Positions 20,021-31,374 of a DNA stretch of 64,000 nt are shown one piece after another. Under the pieces are notes generated by a model. It did not search any database. It was not told where the DNA came from and saw only the letters and a program-made list of their open reading frames with translations. The DNA lies in assembly GCA_023362775.1 (NCBI GenBank), contig JALMGJ010000003.1, forward strand, positions 82,345,355-82,409,354, given 5' to 3'. Position 1 is the stretch's first letter. Every line of letters begins with the position of its first letter. The position numbers were made by a program, and so were the translations under genes. This DNA comes from Charina bottae (lineage: Eukaryota > Chordata > Lepidosauria > Squamata > Charinaidae).

Positions 20021-22564
20021 ACAGCCGCTAATTTTCCTCTTGAGGAGAGTAAGGTATGTGCCATGAAAAGAGGTGACTGCTGGTCTGGCCCCCTGGGGAC
20101 AATTTATGGGGATGTTTGAACTAATATTTGTACAGCCTGCCGTGACCTGTGTGGGAGAGGATTTTTTAAACCCAGTCTTCAAGTGCATTACTACGGCACA
20201 GGAGACCGGCCAGGGTGACCCAGCCAGCCATACTGCAGCCAGGGACAATGAGTGGTGGGAAAAGGGGTGGGGAAAGGTTGTTGCCTTTGTGTCTTGGCTG
20301 ATGATTCAAGGCAGGAGAATGGGACTGTCACCCAATCGGTTGTGTAACTGATGACAGCCTGCAGCTAGACTGAAAGGAAAAACAGGGAAATTCAGTGTAA
20401 GGAACAAGCTCATGAAAAAGACTAGCAGAAGATTCAGAGCGGCAGAAAGGATGCATTACTGCACACTGAAGTTGCAGTATTCATTTTATAAAGAGGCCAT
20501 AAGGGAAGGAACTGCTCTCCTGCTTTCTACCAAAACCCAAATGTATAAGCATGGCCTATGGCTCCAGAATTTACACACATTCTCTATTGCAGACAAAGGT
20601 AATACTATTCTTTCACACATAAAAGAAGCTATGTGACCTCTGAAAGAAACCTTCTACACTTTCATAAATAAATATTGCACTGGTTTGGAACCAACTGGTT
20701 TTGAAGGGCAGCATAGCAGCAATTCCTAACTTGGTTGGCAAGCCTTAAGCAAAAGGATAAGCAAGAAGAAAATATAGGATAGGTTTTCATTTTTTTCTAG
20801 AAGAATCGTAATTCTAAGTGAGGAGAAATGCCACTTGTCCCTCCCCCCAACTCCCCAGTAGCAGCGCCTATTGTACAATCCTCATAGCAGAATTTAGGGG
20901 AAAGAGGGTTTGGGGAAATGCAGTGAAAAATACTAAAGCTTTTATAAGACAGCAGAGAAAAAAAACACTCATTTGAAGCTTTTCAAATTGGGGACTTTGA
21001 AATGGCAAAGGCAACTTAGTATAATCTATGTATAGTAGTGTACTCAGGGACCCTCCTCCCCAATATTCCTAGCTGCACACACACATTGAATGGTCAGCCA
21101 CTAGTTGTAGCTGAACAGGAAATGAATCTTAGAGCTGTGGCGGGTAGCCCAGTATAAATATTAACATAGTGTGCAACTGCAGTGAAAATTGAGGGTAATG
21201 CTTCTGAGCTACAGAATGAAAAAAAAAGTCTTTGGCAAATCTGGGAAGTCACTCCACTATTCTCCCCACTTGCCTGACCAACAGCAATGCTCCTCCCTCC
21301 CAGTCGAATATTTACATTGCAGAATTTCTTACATATTCTGCCTGACAATACATCAGCAGATTAGTTATTTCAATTGTTCTACCAGTAGCACAAAGGGAGA
21401 GGAAATCTGAAGCTCACTGCAACACACTACAGCAGAGAGTGTTGTACCCCACCACACAAAACACCCCAGCTACGCACGGATAAGTTCATTCTATCCATCT
21501 ATTATGATACAGATTAACAATGTACCTACACACCACAGAATAAGTTATCTTGCTTCTTTTCCATCACTGAAATTGCCTTTACTCCTGTGTGAGCTCCTGC
21601 TAGTTTCTTATCACTGAGATCAATTTGAGCTCTTTAAACTTCTATCACTAAAGGCCAGCCACCTTTTTATGAGAAGGAAGGAGAGATACAAAGCACCCCC
21701 TAGTTTGCAGGGCTCGGAATTCAACTATTGCTTCTTAAGTGAAGAATAACCTTTGAGCTAAGCACCTATGTAATAAGCAGAGACAAATAAGTTCAGCTAC
21801 CACTGCAGAATTACAGCACTGGAGAACAATTTGCTGCATTCCTTCAAAGGCCTGTATGAACCCAATCTCCTAAATAAGTACCAGACACCAAGTGCTCCAT
21901 AAGCAAACAGAGCCCCCGAAGTGCATAAATGAAATAAGTAAAAAGCTTCACATTACATATAAACCAGCCGTTTGCACCTTGTTATTAATGGTCTTGACTG
22001 TGACCTCTGAACCTAGCTTTGCTTGGAGTCACGAATCTTCAAGCCTTGGCACTCCTGCAATAATTCCTAAATGTAGGAAAAGAATGAATAAAACTACTCA
22101 GCTTTAGATTAGATCCTATAAAACAGAATTTAATTGTTGGGATAAATTAAGATCTCTCCCTGCCCTCCATGTTGTCTTCCTCCAGAACATGTAAAGGAAG
22201 CCCCAATTGTTAAAAAAGATTACAAAATAGAGTGAGTTTGATAATGCCAGAGATTACGATGGAAAAGGAAGCCCAACTGCTTAGACAAAAGATTCCCTTC
22301 CGATACAATTGGAAACCTCGGAACACAAAAGGTCAGCTCATTCACAGAACTTAGCCAGCCCATTTAGGTAGACCTTCTTCCCCAGCCAAACACATCTCCA
22401 TCTAAAACTAACCCATAGGGCAGCCCAATCAAACCTTCCGATATTTCAATCAAACCCAAAGGACAAAGAGAACAAAACCCATACATTAAACATAAGAAAA
22501 GGAGAGAAGGCTTTCCCAGAAACTGACAAAACAAACCCAATGGGAAAACCTGAGGCACCAGCAG
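20021..22564. other. Unassigned intergenic sequence
   Basis: I see no convincing exon, repeat or RNA gene in this stretch of about 2.5 kb. Longest frames lack recognisable domains. Confidence 0.45.
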
Positions 22565-22827
22565 TGTGAAAGTAGCAATACAATAGAGGGCGCCGAAACG
22601 AGGAACTTCCCTTTCTAATAGTGAAAGCTTTCTAAGAAATACAAAACCTGTATTTCTTTAACAAAAGACCTCTGTGACTATAAGGACGACTGGTTGGAGT
22701 GTGCTCGTGTGGCCACCTTCCAACCAGCATATTCTGTACTTTTGTACTCTGCATATGCTCTTGGGAATAAACCAGCAAACCTCTGTTCCAGCAACTGCCT
22801 GCGTCTATTAATTCCCGGCTTGGGACA
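22565..22827 (+). repeat. Possible solo LTR fragment
   Basis: The segment begins with TG, contains GGGAATAAACCAGCAAACC and a T/C-rich stretch, and ends GGGACA, the layout of R-U5 in retroviral LTRs. No target-site duplication is found, no internal retroviral coding sequence is seen nearby and no TATA box is clear. It could equally be an unrelated sequence with a poly(A) signal. Confidence 0.28.
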
Positions 22828-22996
22828 AACCTTGGTAAGATTCCTTCTAACATAATTTTAAGAATTGCATCACTAACCTCTTTCAGGAAGGAACAAATAA
22901 ATAAATAAAATAAAACTCGTGAAAGTTGTGTTGTATGAAATAACTATGAACACAAGCTGCCTGGGTTTGATTGACTTCCAATAGATTTCTAGGGAA

Positions 22997-23279
22997 ATGA
23001 TATAGTAAAGGTAACGGTTTTCCCCTGCACAGTCGTGTCCGACTCTAGGGGGCGGTGCCCATCTCCGTTTCTTAGCCAAAGAGCCAGTGCTGTCCAAAGA
23101 TGCTTCCACAGCCATGTGGCCGGCATGACGCGCGCAAAACGCTGTTACCATCCCACCAATGTGGTACCTATTTATCTACTTGCATCTGCATGCTCTTGAA
23201 TTGCTAGGTTGGCAAGAGCTGGGGCCAGTGTGGGAGCTCACTCTGTCACGCACCGCTCGGGTCTCAAACCACCAACCTT
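22997..23279 (-). mobile_element. Squamate tRNA-derived SINE, copy 3, head-truncated
   Basis: The 3' end (ACAGTCGTGTCCGACTCTAG on the plus strand) and body are present. The tRNA head stops after the GGTCTCAAACC box B region, so box A is lost. Confidence 0.88.
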
Positions 23280-24043
23280 AAATTATATACTCAATATTAA
23301 ACTGAACAGGACCCTGCTGCCTAGAATAAAGGAAGACTATTGTCGGTATGAGTAACCAGGAGAGCAAAACAGGACTTCTACAATAATCTCCTCTCTTTCT
23401 GAGAGAACCATTAGAAGCAGCTATATACTGGGCTATTCCCAAACTCTCATTAAATCGATTTCCACATCACAAACACCATGCCAGGTTTGCTCTGGTTCTT
23501 GACTTATTAGGGGTATGTGAATCAGCTAAGTTCTGATTCAGATTTAAGGTTCAGAGACAAGATCAGATTTCAACTGATGGAAGAATCAGTTGACTTGAAC
23601 CTACGCTATAATAGGTAAGCGCACTGCTTCATTTTTGACAGAATGAGATGATGATAGCAGGAATGGTAGCCTTTTGGCGGTCACTAACATTGAAGATTCA
23701 CAGCAATAAATTTTGGAAAAAGTCCATCTCTCTACCTCTTTTAAGGAAGAGAGAGAATGGATGAGGAAACGATAGCACAGTTGCCTCCATATTATCCAGC
23801 AAAAAACCTATAGAGTTGTTTTACTGAACCAATAAATAAAATGTCCTACTCTAAATGGGGGGGGAAATTAAAAAGCTCTTACTAAAAATCAAAGACTCAA
23901 TTATCCTGAGTACTTGCTTTGCCAGGCTGGCCTGCTTACTGAGGTGGCTTTAGGGCAATATAATCTCTGTTGAGATTACATGTAGTAAGCTTTAAAAAAA
24001 CAGTCTGGGAGCTGTATTTATTAGTATTATTGCGTATATAATG
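23280..24043. other. Unassigned sequence
   Basis: No feature recognised. Confidence 0.5.
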
Positions 24044-24154
24044 CACTATGACAGTGTTTCTCAACCTTGGCAACTTTAACATGCTAGCTGGGGAATTCTG
24101 GGAGTTGAAGTCCACACATCTTAGTTGCCAAGGTTGAGAAACACTGCACTATGA
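24044..24154. mobile_element. Short hAT-type MITE with 8-bp target-site duplication, copy 1
   Basis: The 95-bp body has inverted ends CAGTGTTTCTCAACCTTGGC / GCCAAGGTTGAGAAACACTG. It is flanked by CACTATGA (24044-24051, 24147-24154). An 8-bp duplication plus CAGTG ends fits the hAT superfamily. There is no coding capacity, so mobility depended on a transposase made elsewhere. Confidence 0.9.
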
Positions 24155-24919
24155 TATAAACAGTTCGTTATATGCAATAGTCTAACAGGAAACACATTCT
24201 CTCAAATTGCTCCATGCGATACAGACAAGACAGAGACAGAGAAGTATCTGAAGGGGGAAAGGGAATTATTATTTTTTGTTTTTAGTTGAGTAGTAGAAAT
24301 GAAAGAGGATGAAAGTAGGACTGAGGGAGTGAAGAACTGTAGACAGATTGGACACAGAGATTAACAGGGGCTATACTACAGGTCAGACAGATAGATGTGA
24401 GACTGAAGGATTATAGATTTGGAAGTGATAGAAACTCATACAAGAAAGAATAAAACAGATAAAAACAGACTAAATCTGAATATATATTTTTTCTTCCCAG
24501 GAAATCTGCATTAATACACTCTCTAGTGAGAGTGTGAGGCAGAAATAGCAAAGCAGTGCTCATTGCTCTGACAAGGAGTTGTTGCAGGAGTGATTAAAAG
24601 TCATTAGCCAGTTATTTGTGCCAATATCACAGAGCCCACCACACCACTCAGTGTCCCCCCACCCCCTGAGTTTGTTCATTTGAACAATGTTTCAAATTCT
24701 GCAAACCTAGAAAGCCCATTGAATCTATGACTCCCCTGTGAATCTGGGTAGTACATTTAGATCCTTATTCAGTGTCTTGAAGATTCAATTTGAAAGGGAA
24801 TTCAATCAAAGCTTTGCAAAACCCTAGTTATAACAAGCCAAGCTTCTCAATGAACATTCAACTAAGATACATTACAATTGTGATTGTCATTTCGGCTTGT
24901 ATTTGCATCATCTTAATCC
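24155..24919. other. Unassigned sequence
   Basis: No feature recognised. Confidence 0.5.
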
Positions 24920-25206
24920 TTCTAGAACAGGGCTTTCCAAAGTTTTCCCGCGGCGACACACCAACTGTCGTTGGTGTGTCGCTGCGGGAAAACCCGGAAG
25001 TGCCGCCGTTGTGGCAGCGAGCAAAAACCCGGAAGCGCTGCTGCCGCTTTCGGGTTTTTGCGCACCGCCATTGGTGTGTCACCGCAGGAAAACCCAGAAG
25101 TGCTGATGATGATCAGCGCTTCCGGGTTGTGTGGCGACACACCAGACTGTGTGTGGCGACACACTTTTGTGTGGCGACACACAGTTTGGAAAGCTCTGTT
25201 CTAGAA
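24920..25206. mobile_element. GC-rich hAT-type MITE with TTCTAGAA duplication, copy 1
   Basis: The 271-bp body (24928-25198) begins CAGGGCTTTCCAAAG and ends CTTTCC-type AAAGCTCTG. It is flanked by the 8-bp duplication TTCTAGAA. Inside are repeated GTGTGTCGC and GGGAAAACCCGGAAG blocks in both orientations plus TGTGGCGACACAC palindromes, so nearly the whole element can fold. It is far richer in GC and CpG than its surroundings. There is no coding potential; the many short frames in it are artefacts. Confidence 0.88.
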
Positions 25207-26335
25207 CCTCTGATATTTGACTACTTGGAATCTGACAGGCACTTGCCAGATTCAAGCTAATAATGGCCCTGCTCTTTCTCTTTTCTGGTGTCCCACATTT
25301 TATGACACTTTGTTATCTTTATGATCCCAGACACTGCTTTAAGATTCTTCAGAGTTCAATTCAATCATTTCGTTAGTTTTCCTAGGCGAGAACAATGTAA
25401 GTTCTATGAGCTTAGGAAGCTTAGATGAGAAGGTGATTGGGGTTATATGAAAGCACCTTCCAAGAACTGGGCCATGACCAGTTCTCTACAGCCCCAGCAT
25501 CTAATGACCTCAAGTTATAGAAAGCTGTATTACAGCTGAATTCAAGAAAAGGTGCTTAAAAGTAGGAGGAATTTGACAATACGACCAATTATTTAAGGAG
25601 ATGATGATCTCTTCCATACTAGATGCATTCAAACGGAGGTGGTCAGGAATGCTGGAGTTTAAGGGGCATTTGACATTGTGAGTTTGCAATCTATATATTT
25701 TACTCTATCTCTCATTGTTATCAGATCTAATCCTGCAGTCTTAAATCTTAGTACTTCATAAAGTTGCCTACCATACTGAAGCTTCCAGAAAAATAAGGAG
25801 CAAGGCCAGTTCTTGTTCTGGAGAAATTCAAACCTAGATTCCTCTTTTAAATTACTGGGCTCAACTCCTGGTTCCTCCTCCAGACCCCTTTTGCATTCTG
25901 TCCTAGATTCAGAGAGGTCCACGTCCACAGATTAGTTTCCTATTCAAGAGTTGATAACTCTGTCTATTAAGTGAACTGACAGAGGATACAGTAGTACTTG
26001 CATATGGGAAAAGAGGTACAATGTAATATCTACGCTTTATTGCTTGGGAGAGTTCTTTAACCCACTGGTCTGTACAAAATGCTTCTTTGAGGAAGCTAAA
26101 ACCATGCTTAAGGATGATTTAGCAACTGAAATATTTGTCTTAATCATCTGAAAACCAGACTATAATAATGTTATGTACTAGATGTTGCTCTTGGTGATAC
26201 AGATCCGTATATATCCGTTATTGAAGAAATTTCCAGGCAGGGAGTGTGATTTCTATTTAATGCTACTTCTTTCGAACAAGGACCCGAAAATATCCTCCCA
26301 GGTTGCCCAGTTCTGTGCTACCATCTGCACAATAC
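25207..26335. other. Unassigned sequence
   Basis: No feature recognised. Confidence 0.5.
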
Positions 26336-26545
26336 ACCACACCATCACTTAGATTTAAAATTTCTTAACATATTATTTTATTGCAATTTATTTTAGTATT
26401 TTCATTCTAAATCAATTTTAGATCATATTATACTAATTGTTTTTTTCTTGCTTGTTCCTTTTATATATATATAAATGTAAGAATGTTGCTATTATATAAT
26501 TTTATTGTATCTGGCCTTAGGGCTGTAATAAACGTGTTGTTGTTT
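26336..26545 (+). mobile_element. LINE 3' end, same family as 1018-3303 (tentative)
   Basis: An AT-rich stretch ends in TCTGGCCTTAGGGCTGTAA and TAAACGTGTTGTTG, resembling the 3' ends near 3280, 35640 and 62100. No coding part is left. Confidence 0.4.
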
Positions 26546-26563
26546 GCTCTTGGTGACTGGAAG

Positions 26564-26926
26564 CTATCAGCAAGTAAGGTAAAGGTAAAGGTTCCCCCCG
26601 CACGTTTGTGCAGTCGTGTCCAACTCTAGGGGCTGGTGCTCATCTCCGTTTGTTAGCCGGAGAGCCAGCGTTGTCCAAAGTCGCTTCCATGGTCATGTGG
26701 CCGGCATGACGTGCGCGGAACGCTGTTACCTACCCACTGAAGTGGTACCTATTAATCTACCTGCATTTGCATGCTTTCGAATTGCTAGGTTGGCAAGAGC
26801 TGGGGCTAGTGCGGGAGCTCACTCCGTCACGCAGGGCTAGGGATTTCAACCTCCGAACTTGTGATCTTCCAATCGACAAGCCTGGTGTCTTACCCACTGA
26901 GCCACCACGCCCCCTATCAGCAAGTA
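26564..26926 (-). mobile_element. Squamate tRNA-derived SINE, copy 4, with target-site duplication
   Basis: A full-length copy flanked by the 13-bp duplication CTATCAGCAAGTA (26564-26576, 26914-26926). It has a doubled AAGGTAAAGGTAAAGG tail. Confidence 0.92.
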
Positions 26927-28258
26927 CAGGATACAATATCTTGCCTACCAACAGAGTTAGAGAAGTAGTCTGGTACCTACAGTAATCTCTCATTTCCTTC
27001 AAGGTATACATGAATTTTGCACACCTACAGGTGTCTCTCCCATTTTTTCTTCTTGAAGAGAATTTAAAAACATTATTTTACCTCCACATCACATTTGGAA
27101 ATCTATGGACCTAAGCTTAATTTCCAAAACTCTCTACAAGCTATTCATTCAGAAGTCTAGTTCTTCTCCTGGCAACCCACTCAGAAGAGAAAAAAGATAA
27201 AACAAGAGCAATATATAAATAAATAAGAGCAATAGTAGTAAATAGTAGTGTCAAAAAGACATCCAACCTGCAGTTCCCTTCAACTACCCCACTTGTTTCT
27301 CCATTGCTATTTTACAATCATCTACGTCAACTATCCAGGTGTTGCAGAGGAATTCTCATAAACTGCTACCTGAAACTGAGGAACTGCTTTCTCAAATTAA
27401 TTTTCTTCAAGCTTGGTGCCTTCTGGATGCGTGGATTCTCAGTTCCCAAATATTCAGTAACAGCTAAGCTGTCGGGATTTTTTTTATGAAAAAGTAAGAG
27501 TAGCATTTTATCAAGCCCCCCAGCCCGATGTTCCAATTCAGGTTAAGCAGAGTAGGCTGCATCATATGGTAATTAATGAGAGTGCTCATACAGCTAGTAA
27601 CTACCATAATGGCTAAGTACTTGGGGCTAGTAAAAATTAGGATAAATGTAAACATAAAAAAACAAGAACTGCAAAATTAAAGCAAGATATCCAACATGGA
27701 GCAAATAGAACATGACAACTTGACTTTTATACCTGTGCTAAGTAAACCTACAATTAGAGGCAATGCCAGAGTAACATGAAGTGGCATAACTGAGAGCACG
27801 GCAAGAAATGTTTTACCAGACCAAGTAAGTTTTTTTCAGGGGGGTGGGGGGTGAAGGTAGGGGACTAGCACAGAGTTAAGAATTACCAATAGCAACAGAC
27901 ACTGCAGAACATTGCTAGCCCTGTTTGCAAGCTTATCCCACTCTAGTACGCTCATGTCAAAGAGAAGACAGTGAGAGAAACCAGCCTTAGGGAGTGATAC
28001 ACAGGAGACTCTGCTTCATTTATAACCTCACACATAAGCTGGAAAAGGTTCAATTTTAAAAAGCATTATACCGCTTACCTTATGGGCCTCTGTGGATGGC
28101 AAAGTGAAATCGGAAGAGTATAGCATGACCATTAATCATCACAGTGATACCACCGTGAGAAACCACCCCTGTGGCTTATGCTCACTTGGCAGAAAACATT
28201 TGAGTTTTACCTCCTACTTGCTGCATAGATCCAGAGTCTATTTAATTATTTATTTATA
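26927..28258. other. Unassigned sequence
   Basis: No exon or repeat recognised. Confidence 0.45.
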
Positions 28259-28702
28259 TTTATATATACCAGTAGTAATGTATGGCTGTGAGAGTTTGAC
28301 CATAAGGAAGGCTGAGCGCCGAAGAATTCATGCTTTCGAACTGTGGTGCTGGAGAAGACTCTTAAGAGTCCCTTGGACTGCAAGGAGGTCAAATCAGTCA
28401 ATCCTAAAGGAAATCAACCGTGACTGCTCATTGGAAGGACAGATGCTGAAGCTGAAGCTCAAATACTTTGGCCACCTAATGCGAAGAGAGGACTCACTGG
28501 AAAAGACCCTGATGCTGGGAAAGACTGAAGGCAAAAGGAGAAGGGGACGGCAGAGGATGAGATGGTTAGATAGCATCACCGATGTAACGGTGAACATGAA
28601 TTTGAGCAAACTCCGTGAGACAGTGGAGGACAGGAAGGCCTGGCATGCTATGGTCCATGAGGTCACGAAGAGTCAGACACGACTAAACAACTGAACAACA
28701 AC
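28259..28702 (+). mobile_element. Bov-B (RTE) 3' end, 5'-truncated, frame intact
   Basis: The plus frame encodes the last ~145 residues of the Bov-B protein: VMYGCESLTIRKAERRRIHA, then KYFGHLMRRED, RRRGRQRMRWLDSI and VHEVTKSQTRLNN before the stop at 28692-28694. The (AAC)n end follows. The frame has no lesion. The piece continues open into the unrelated upstream DNA to 28092, which is fortuitous. Its sequence groups with the 16.4-kb fragment and differs from the 53.5-kb copy, so two Bov-B subfamilies are present. Confidence 0.88.
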
Positions 28703-28820
28703 AAATATTTATAATATTTCATAAACATTATAAATATTTATATATTTAAAATATTTAATAAAATATTTAATAAATATTTTAAAATATAAAATAAATAAAT
28801 ATTATATATATTTATAAAAG
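28703..28820. repeat. AT-rich low-complexity stretch
   Basis: Repeated AATATTTA and ATAAATATT motifs directly follow the Bov-B tail. Confidence 0.85.
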
Positions 28821-29510
28821 TTTCCTCTTTCTTGTTTTGTCGCAAATGAATGTAAACACCACTGCAGATAGAGTGATAAGTGATACATTTATCGTGTGGT
28901 AGTAGGGGAAAGATCTCCAAATAGTCAACACTATCATGGGCTTATAGATAATGAGCTGTTTCTTGCAATATAAGTTTATGAAATACAGCAAAGGAAAATA
29001 CTGTGAGATAGAATGATCTAGAAAACCTCTATGAAATATAACTTTGCCTCAAAAAGAACAGCCATTCTGTGTGGATTTCAAGGTGTGTTTTTGCAAAAGG
29101 TGATCAGGATGCTTTTTTCTATCCTTGTATGCTGTGATTTTACACATCTTCTGAAGTAAACTGGCCATGCTTTAATAATGTATAACTGCAGGTTGAGAAA
29201 TACACCTGTCACCCAATGCTACATTGCTACTACTCAGGCATTTAGTTCTCCCACTTTCTTTCATATAGTTGCTGTTTGAAAGGAAGTCAGGAAGATGGGA
29301 GACTGGGGAGGGAAGGGGATAAACTGAGCTTTATAAATGACTCAGGATAGTCAAAGGTCAAGGACAAAAATCAGTTGTCTACTGCAGTTAGGAGAAACTC
29401 CTCCCAAGGTATCAGTCTCCATCAAGCACTACAAATGGTTAAGCAATTTCAGAAACAAGTGCAAGTGACAAAATCCACTTATTAAACTCTGATTTATGCC
29501 TTGATTAACA
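28821..29510. other. Unassigned sequence
   Basis: No feature recognised. Confidence 0.5.
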
Positions 29511-30412
29511 ATAAAAAAGTAAAGATACCCTTGAGTCAAGCAGTTTTCTTGGCAGAGTTACAGTGGTGCTTGAAAGTTTGTGAAACCCTTTTGAATTTTT
29601 GATATTTCTGCCTCAATATGACCTAAAACGTGATCTGTTCTCCACACAAGTCCTAAAACTGGAGAAAGAGAACCCAATTAAACAAATGAGTCAAGAACAT
29701 TATACTTGTTCATTGATTTATTGAGGGAAATGACCCAAAGCTACATATTTGTGTGCGGCAAAAGTATGTGAACCTTTGCTTTCAGTAACTGGCACGCCCC
29801 CTTTGGGCAGCAATAACTGCAACTCAACATTTCCGGTAACTGATCAGTCCTACACATCAGCTTAGAGGAATTTTAGCCCATTCCTCCTTACAGCACAGCT
29901 TCAACTGAGGGATGTTGGTGGGCTTCCTCGCACGAACTACTCGCTTCAAGTTCTTCCACAATATTTCTCTAGGATTAAGGTCAGAACTTTGACTTGGCCA
30001 CTCCAAAACATTAACAGTTACTGAAAGCAAAGGTTCACATACTTTTGCCACACACAAATATATAGCTTTGGATCATTTCCCTCAGTAAATAAACGAACAA
30101 GTATAATATTTTAGACTCATTTGTTTAATTGGATTCTCTTTATCTAGTTTTAGGACTTGTGTGGAGAACAAATCACATTTTTGGTCATATTTATGCAGAA
30201 ATATTGAAAATTCAAAAGGGTTCACAAACTTTTAAGCACCACTATACAGAAATGGTTTGCCATTGCTTTTTTCCAGGATGTTTTTTTTCTTACTTCCTTG
30301 TCTAGCCAACCACCTCGGAATTCCCAGGTAGTCTCTTATCCAAATGCTAACCAGGGCCAATCTTGCTTAGCTTCTGAGATGGGCAAAAGATGGCTAAGCA
30401 CTGCCACCTGCT
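29511..30412 (-). mobile_element. 5S-rRNA-derived SINE, split by a Tc1-type MITE
   Basis: The minus strand of 30300-30412 carries the internal promoter half of 5S rRNA: GAAGCTAAGCAAGATTGG, CCTGGTTAGCATTTGGATAA and GAGACTACCTGGGAAT. The tail (CAATGGCAAACCATTTCTG, then CTGCCAAGAAAACTG) is the Bov-B-like end of 5S-Sauria SINEs. The tail is interrupted at 29559-30246 by a Tc1-type element inserted at a TA. Removing that insertion restores a continuous SINE. It is a SINE and not a 5S rRNA gene. Confidence 0.87.
29559..30246 (-). mobile_element. Tc1/mariner non-autonomous element, copy 1
   Basis: Long inverted ends of about 240 bp start TACAGTGGTGCTTGAAAG on the left and finish TTTTAAGCACCACTATA on the right, with a TA target. 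Between them, on the minus strand, is a remnant of a Tc1 transposase C-terminus: [20 protein letters not shown], which includes the catalytic-glutamate motif NPRE. The rest of the transposase is deleted, so this is an internally deleted derivative. Confidence 0.88.
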
Positions 30413-31278
30413 GAGGCCAGCGAACATGGGGGAGGAGATGGACACACAGCAGCCAATTAAACTCTTAATAAAATGAGTAGGCTGCAGAGGCTATGTATAT
30501 ACTTACGCAAATTAAATGATCCTGTCCAAAGTATAATTAAATTCTTTCCTATCTTAAAGGTAAGAACTATTATAAAGCCATGCCTTCTGTGTCACTGTGC
30601 ATGTTCTGTGGAACAGCATACGCCTGAGATTTGGATGGCCCCAATGCTGGTGGCCTTGTGTAAGAAGTTATAAACCTTGTCTTTCCTCGGGTCAAGAAGT
30701 GAAGGGATCTCCATGGTACTTCTTGTTCCCCTTTCCTTCATCTTGCTGCCTTAGGTCAAGACAGAGAGAATAAAGCGAGTAGAGGCTATGGTTCTTTCTT
30801 CTTGTTTTTTTGTTAACTGCTCCCTTCCTTAGGAGTAAAAAAGTGAACACGCAGCAGCAGCAGCAAGAAGCAGGAAGCTTGAAGTACTGGCCGTGGGCCC
30901 CCTACTGGGGTGTGCATCTTGGCAAGTGGTCAGTAACACAAGTCCTGTGGGTTAGATTCTTGGCTAATAAACATTTAAGCATATCTGCACTTCAGAAGGA
31001 AATTTCAACATAGGATCTATCAGATTTATTGCTTTCTGGAATTTCTGAGAGAGAAAGTAGTAGCCTTAAGTACAACAATCCTCTTCCCACCCACCCACCC
31101 ACACAGAGACAGAATTGTGTGTTTTAAATCTACAACATTTTAGGCTTAAGAAGGAGTACAGCAAATTTTTAAGAGGCTGTAAAACAAAGTTAAGCAAGTC
31201 TTCCTTCACACTCTTGGTTGCCAATGCTTTTGTAATCAAGAGGTGCTGATGCTAAAGTTCCTGAGAACTGAGCTCTGC
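30413..31278 (-). other. Presumed 3' UTR and downstream flank of ST7L
   Basis: The stop codon of the ST7-family gene lies at 31279. On the minus strand an AATAAA at 31030-31025 would give a 3' UTR of roughly 270 bases. This is inference; other signals could be used. The rest of the stretch shows nothing recognisable. Confidence 0.35.
31025..31030 (-). promoter_or_regulatory. Candidate poly(A) signal for ST7L
   Basis: TTTATT on the plus strand reads AATAAA on the minus strand, about 250 bp past the stop codon. Nothing else supports it. Confidence 0.3.
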
Positions 31279-31374
31279 TCAGATTTGTGTCAGCTGATGC
31301 CAGAGACCAGAAGGCATGAGGCGTTCAATCTTCTCCATCAAGAAGCTCAAAGGTGACAAAAGAGTTCCAAAAAA
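31279..31374 (-). CDS. ST7L: ST7-family protein, terminal coding exon
   Basis: The acceptor (TTTTTTTCTTTCAG) is followed by a phase-0 frame of 31 codons and TGA. It reads FFGTLLSPLSFLMEKIERL and ends MPSGLWHQLTQI, matching the conserved C-terminus of ST7/ST7L, which ends SLWHQLTRI in mammals as I recall it. The preceding exon (46610-46749) ends in phase 0, as required. ST7-family proteins are multi-pass membrane proteins with a tetratricopeptide-like middle. ST7 was proposed as a tumour suppressor; its molecular role is unclear. This exon encodes the last hydrophobic stretch and tail. Confidence 0.88.
   Translation of the reverse strand, partial: FFGTLLSPLSFLMEKIERLMPSGLWHQLTQI

Noticed and set aside
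24790..25260. Arg/Cys-rich ORFs over the GC-rich MITE
   Set aside because: They arise from the repeated MITE sequence in all frames; both copies give similar artefacts.
30300..30412. 5S rRNA gene on the minus strand
   Set aside because: Only part of 5S is present, mutated, and joined to a Bov-B-like SINE tail.
20021..31000. WNT2/WNT2B exons expected downstream of ST7/ST7L
   Set aside because: I found no cysteine-rich WNT C-terminal coding pattern on the plus strand; the neighbour, if present, lies outside the window.
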